A DNA stretch of 64,000 bases from Lachnospiraceae bacterium MD335 (GTDB lineage: Bacteria > Bacillota > Clostridia > Lachnospirales > Lachnospiraceae), in the NCBI GenBank assembly GCA_000403335.2, contig KE159631.1:149110-213109 (forward strand). Direction: 5' to 3'. Position 1 is the first letter of the stretch. Each line of letters starts with the position of its first letter. Below the pieces are notes generated by a model. It ran no database searches. It was not told where the DNA came from and was given only the letters and a program-made list of their open reading frames with translations. The position numbers and the translations under genes are program-made. This document shows, piece after piece, positions 61,567 to 64,000 of the stretch.

Positions 61567-61999
61567 AATACCTTGCCCTTCCTGAACAATATCTTGTATT
61601 ATTCTATTTTCATTATAAGTGAACAGGCTCCCAAAATGCAAGCGTTTTGCGCGTTCTGGCGCAATTCCGTCAGAATGCTGACAGAATGAATAAATGCTGT
61701 TTTTGCGGCTGCTTCCGTCCGGAATACGGTGGAAGGCAGAGCAGCGCGTGAGAGCGTCATCCTGTGAGATGATGAAATTAATGAAAAGCAGCGGATTTTG
61801 GAACGGGATATACAGGAGGTCATAAAACGCGGACAAGATTCATAAGATATGATATGCCTGTTATAACGTTTTTCTTTTCAACATATATAATAAAATATTA
61901 ACAAATTTGCACAAAAGACTACCATTTTTTACAGTTTTATAGTATAATTTCGATAAATGAAATTTCAATAAATTAATGCTTAAGGAGGATGCAGAACAT
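61567..61999. other. Divergent intergenic region between the EAL gene and glgC
   Basis: 433 bp without a supported gene. It holds the minus-strand promoter at 61612-61641. For glgC there is a TATAAT at 61943-61948 with no convincing -35, and the AAGGAGG site at 61982-61988. A few short frames cross the region but none has a ribosome site. Confidence 0.6.
61612..61641 (-). promoter_or_regulatory. Promoter of the EAL gene
   Basis: On the minus strand TTGCAT, an 18-nt spacer and a perfect TATAAT, about 46 bp upstream of the start at 61566. Its position supports the shorter start. Confidence 0.75.
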
Positions 62000-63208
62000 A
62001 TGGCAAAAGAAATGATTGCAATGCTGCTCGCCGGAGGGCAGGGCTCGCGTCTGTACACACTGACACAGAAGTTAGCTAAACCTGCGGTTCCCTTTGGTGG
62101 GAAATACAGAATTATTGATTTCCCGCTGTCAAACTGTGTAAATTCGGGAATTGACACAGTCGGTATCCTTACACAGTATCAGCCGTTGGTGCTCAACGAG
62201 TATATCGGAAACGGACAGCCGTGGGATTTGGACAGACTCCACGGAGGTGTGCATGTGCTTCCGCCGTATCAGCAGGCAAGCGGCTCTGACTGGTACAAAG
62301 GCACGGCAAATGCCATTTATCAGAACATCAACTTTATTGAACGTTATGATCCCAAGTATGTCATCATTCTTTCGGGTGATCAGATTTGTAAGCAGGATTA
62401 CAGTGATTTTCTGCGTTTCCACAAGGAAAAGGGCGCAGAATTCAGCGTTGCGGTTATGGAAGTTCCCTGGGACGAGGCAAGCCGTTTCGGTTTGATGGTT
62501 TCGGACGAGAATGACAAGATTACGGAATTTCAGGAGAAACCAAAGGAGCCGAAGTCAAATCTTGCCTCAATGGGTATTTACATCTTTAACTGGGATGTAT
62601 TAAAGAAGTATCTGATTGAGGATGAGAAAGATCCTGAGTCTGAGAACGATTTCGGTAATAATATTATTCCCAATTTGTTAAGGGATAACAAACAAATGTA
62701 CGCATACCGCTTTGACGGATATTGGAAGGACGTCGGAACCATTTCCTCTTTGTGGGAGGCAAATATGGAGGTGCTTGATCCCGAGAACAGCGGTATCAAC
62801 ATCTTTGATGACAATTGGCGCATATACAGCCGAAACAGCGGTATGACGGGTCACAGGATAGGCGAGAGCGCTGAACTCGACAACTGCATGATTACCGATG
62901 GCTGCAGCATTGAGGGAAAAGTAAAGCATTCGATTCTCTTTGCGGGCGTTAAGGTAGAGAAGGGCGCGGAGATTGAGGATGCCGTTATCATGGGCGGCAG
63001 CACAATCAAAGAAGGTGCAAAAGTGAAACACTGTATTATCGCGGAAAACGTAGTGATTGAAAAAGACGCGGTAGTCGGCGTGATGCCCGAAGGTGATGAA
63101 AAGGGTGTTGCAACGGTTGGCTCAGGCGTGACAGTCGGCGAGGGTGCCGTTGTCGGACCAAAGGCTATGGTATCAGAGGATGTTAAGGGAGGTGACAAGG
63201 TATGGTAA
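62000..63208 (+). CDS. glgC: Glucose-1-phosphate adenylyltransferase
   Basis: A 402-residue ADP-glucose pyrophosphorylase, the committed step of glycogen synthesis (glucose-1-phosphate plus ATP to ADP-glucose). The N-terminal nucleotidyltransferase domain has [30 protein letters not shown] (about 8-37) with the nucleotide-binding Gly-rich loop. The active-site region reads [15 protein letters not shown] (about 117-131). [11 protein letters not shown] and [17 protein letters not shown] follow, then a C-terminal left-handed beta-helix. The start at 62000 has AAGGAGG 10 nt upstream. It overlaps the glgD start by 7 bp. In Firmicutes GlgC and GlgD form a mixed tetramer with GlgC as the catalytic subunit. 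Confidence 0.95.
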   Translation: MAKEMIAMLLAGGQGSRLYTLTQKLAKPAVPFGGKYRIIDFPLSNCVNSGIDTVGILTQYQPLVLNEYIGNGQPWDLDRLHGGVHVLPPYQQASGSDWYKGTANAIYQNINFIERYDPKYVIILSGDQICKQDYSDFLRFHKEKGAEFSVAVMEVPWDEASRFGLMVSDENDKITEFQEKPKEPKSNLASMGIYIFNWDVLKKYLIEDEKDPESENDFGNNIIPNLLRDNKQMYAYRFDGYWKDVGTISSLWEANMEVLDPENSGINIFDDNWRIYSRNSGMTGHRIGESAELDNCMITDGCSIEGKVKHSILFAGVKVEKGAEIEDAVIMGGSTIKEGAKVKHCIIAENVVIEKDAVVGVMPEGDEKGVATVGSGVTVGEGAVVGPKAMVSEDVKGGDKVW

Positions 63209-64000
63209 ATTCAAATGCAGATTCAGCAATGGGTATTTTATTCCCGAACAGCTACGATTCGTTGGTACCGGAACTTGTTTCAGAGCGTCTGATGGCATCC
63301 ATACCATTTGCAAGTCGATACAGACTGGTGGATTTTATGCTTTCAAGTATGGTAAATTGCGGCATTGATAATATTTCGTTTATTGTTAAGCGAAATTATC
63401 ATTCGCTGATGGATCATCTCGGAGCAGGCCGTGAGTGGGATTTGACGCGTAAAAATGGTGGTTTAAATATTATTCCGCCGTTCGCGCAGAAAACAGTTAA
63501 TATCTACAACGGCAGAGTTGAGGCGATTGCGAGCATTCTTGATTACTTAAACCGTCAGAAAGAAAAATATGTGATTATGGCGGATACGAACATTGCCGTA
63601 AACTTTGATTTTAATGCATTTTTGCAAAAACATATTGACAGCGGTGCGGATATTACGATTGCTTACACGAAAGAGGAAATTCCCAAGGCATTCATTGATA
63701 TTGACATGACAAAGAAAGATCTGTACTATACGCTTGACATTGACGAGAATGACAAGGTGAAGAAGATTATTGTCAACAATAAGGACAAGGGTGAGCAGAA
63801 TATGTCCATGAACGTTTATGTAATGGATAGAAAGCTCCTTGTTGAACAAATCAGAGAGGCGTATGTAAACGGTCAGACTTACTTTGAGCGCGATATTGTT
63901 TCTCCGCAGCTTGACAAGCTTGATGTTCGGGCTTATCAGCACACAGGATACTATGCACGTATTCTTGATGTGAAGAGCTATTTCGCGGAAAATATGAAAT
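63202..64000 (+). CDS. glgD: GlgD, regulatory subunit of ADP-glucose pyrophosphorylase (5' part)
   Basis: The first 266 residues of a GlgC-like protein, cut by the window end. It begins [21 protein letters not shown] and continues [28 protein letters not shown]. The Gly-rich nucleotide loop LAGGxGSRL of GlgC is replaced by LFPNSYDSL, which marks the GlgD subunit of Firmicutes. GlgD has little or no activity alone and modulates GlgC. The start is at ATG 63202 with GGGAGG upstream and overlaps the glgC stop, so the two are translationally coupled. The glycogen synthase gene glgA would be expected nearby but is not in the window. Confidence 0.92.
   Translation, partial: MVNSNADSAMGILFPNSYDSLVPELVSERLMASIPFASRYRLVDFMLSSMVNCGIDNISFIVKRNYHSLMDHLGAGREWDLTRKNGGLNIIPPFAQKTVNIYNGRVEAIASILDYLNRQKEKYVIMADTNIAVNFDFNAFLQKHIDSGADITIAYTKEEIPKAFIDIDMTKKDLYYTLDIDENDKVKKIIVNNKDKGEQNMSMNVYVMDRKLLVEQIREAYVNGQTYFERDIVSPQLDKLDVRAYQHTGYYARILDVKSYFAENMK

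Noticed and set aside
61495-61689. Small plus-strand frame ending before glgC
   Set aside because: It overlaps the EAL gene start and promoter, lacks a ribosome site and ends 300 bp before glgC.
1-64000. tRNA or rRNA genes
   Set aside because: No cloverleaf with a GTTCRANTC-type arm or rRNA-like block was noticed in any intergenic region.

Overview
The window looks like chromosome from a gut-type Clostridia, most likely Lachnospiraceae. The signs are AT-biased intergenic DNA, strong GGAGG ribosome binding sites, a glgC-glgD pair, a TatD-linked radical SAM gene, a yybP-ykoY (manganese) riboswitch, large serine recombinases and PD-(D/E)XK 'selfish' genes. No rRNA, tRNA or CRISPR array was seen. 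Identifications rest on reading the proteins and motifs; no database search was possible.

Layout. 1-0.9 kb: end of an unidentified gene and a ThrH-type HAD phosphatase. 0.9-3.1 kb: a small membrane protein and an HTH protein / Ser-Thr kinase pair. 3.4-8.4 kb: an XRE repressor divergent from zinc-ribbon proteins, with a palindrome placed exactly between -35 and -10. 8.4-11.1 kb: relic and pseudogene of an AAA-ATPase-like/PD-(D/E)XK family, then a Sel1-repeat protein. 11.2-16.1 kb: class II aldolase, small HTH regulator, aminotransferase, and an operon of vitamin B6 kinase, ECF substrate-binding subunit and radical SAM protein. 16.3-18.6 kb: a PcRGLX/YetA-like putative rhamnogalacturonan lyase.

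18.7-41.3 kb is the core of the window. It carries a membrane protein, ABC ATPase, ABC-2 permease, coiled-coil membrane protein, MoxR ATPase, DUF58 protein and a giant VWA protein. These look like one ancestral envelope operon broken by two insertions. The first (about 24.2-28.5 kb) holds an orphan GHKL kinase, two hypotheticals and a decayed type I restriction locus: a DUF1016/YhcG gene with an in-frame stop, hsdS and hsdM stubs, and an ATP-binding regulator relic. The second (about 31.0-36.6 kb) carries an Rpn-like tail and two paralogous lipoproteins. It is flanked by 206-bp direct repeats that align without gaps and include the end of the DUF58 gene.

41.5-45 kb: a hybrid sensor kinase. 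45-49 kb: a serine recombinase module with a ParB-like protein and a stand-alone copy of the recombinase C-terminal domain. 49.2-50.8 kb: an XRE regulator and a cation antiporter under the riboswitch. 51.1-55.9 kb: an unusual DEDDh exonuclease-RecQ-UvrD triple fusion behind a duplicated promoter region. 56.2-64 kb: a YbhJ-like hydratase, an EAL phosphodiesterase with two periplasmic-binding-protein domains, and glgC-glgD (glgD cut by the window end).

Two families of structured intergenic repeats occur. Family I has three copies whose first hairpin differs in sequence but keeps its pairing. Family II has two copies, each just ahead of the ribosome binding site of a membrane transporter gene. 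The most novel-looking items are these repeats, the repeat-flanked insertion and the triple-fusion helicase.
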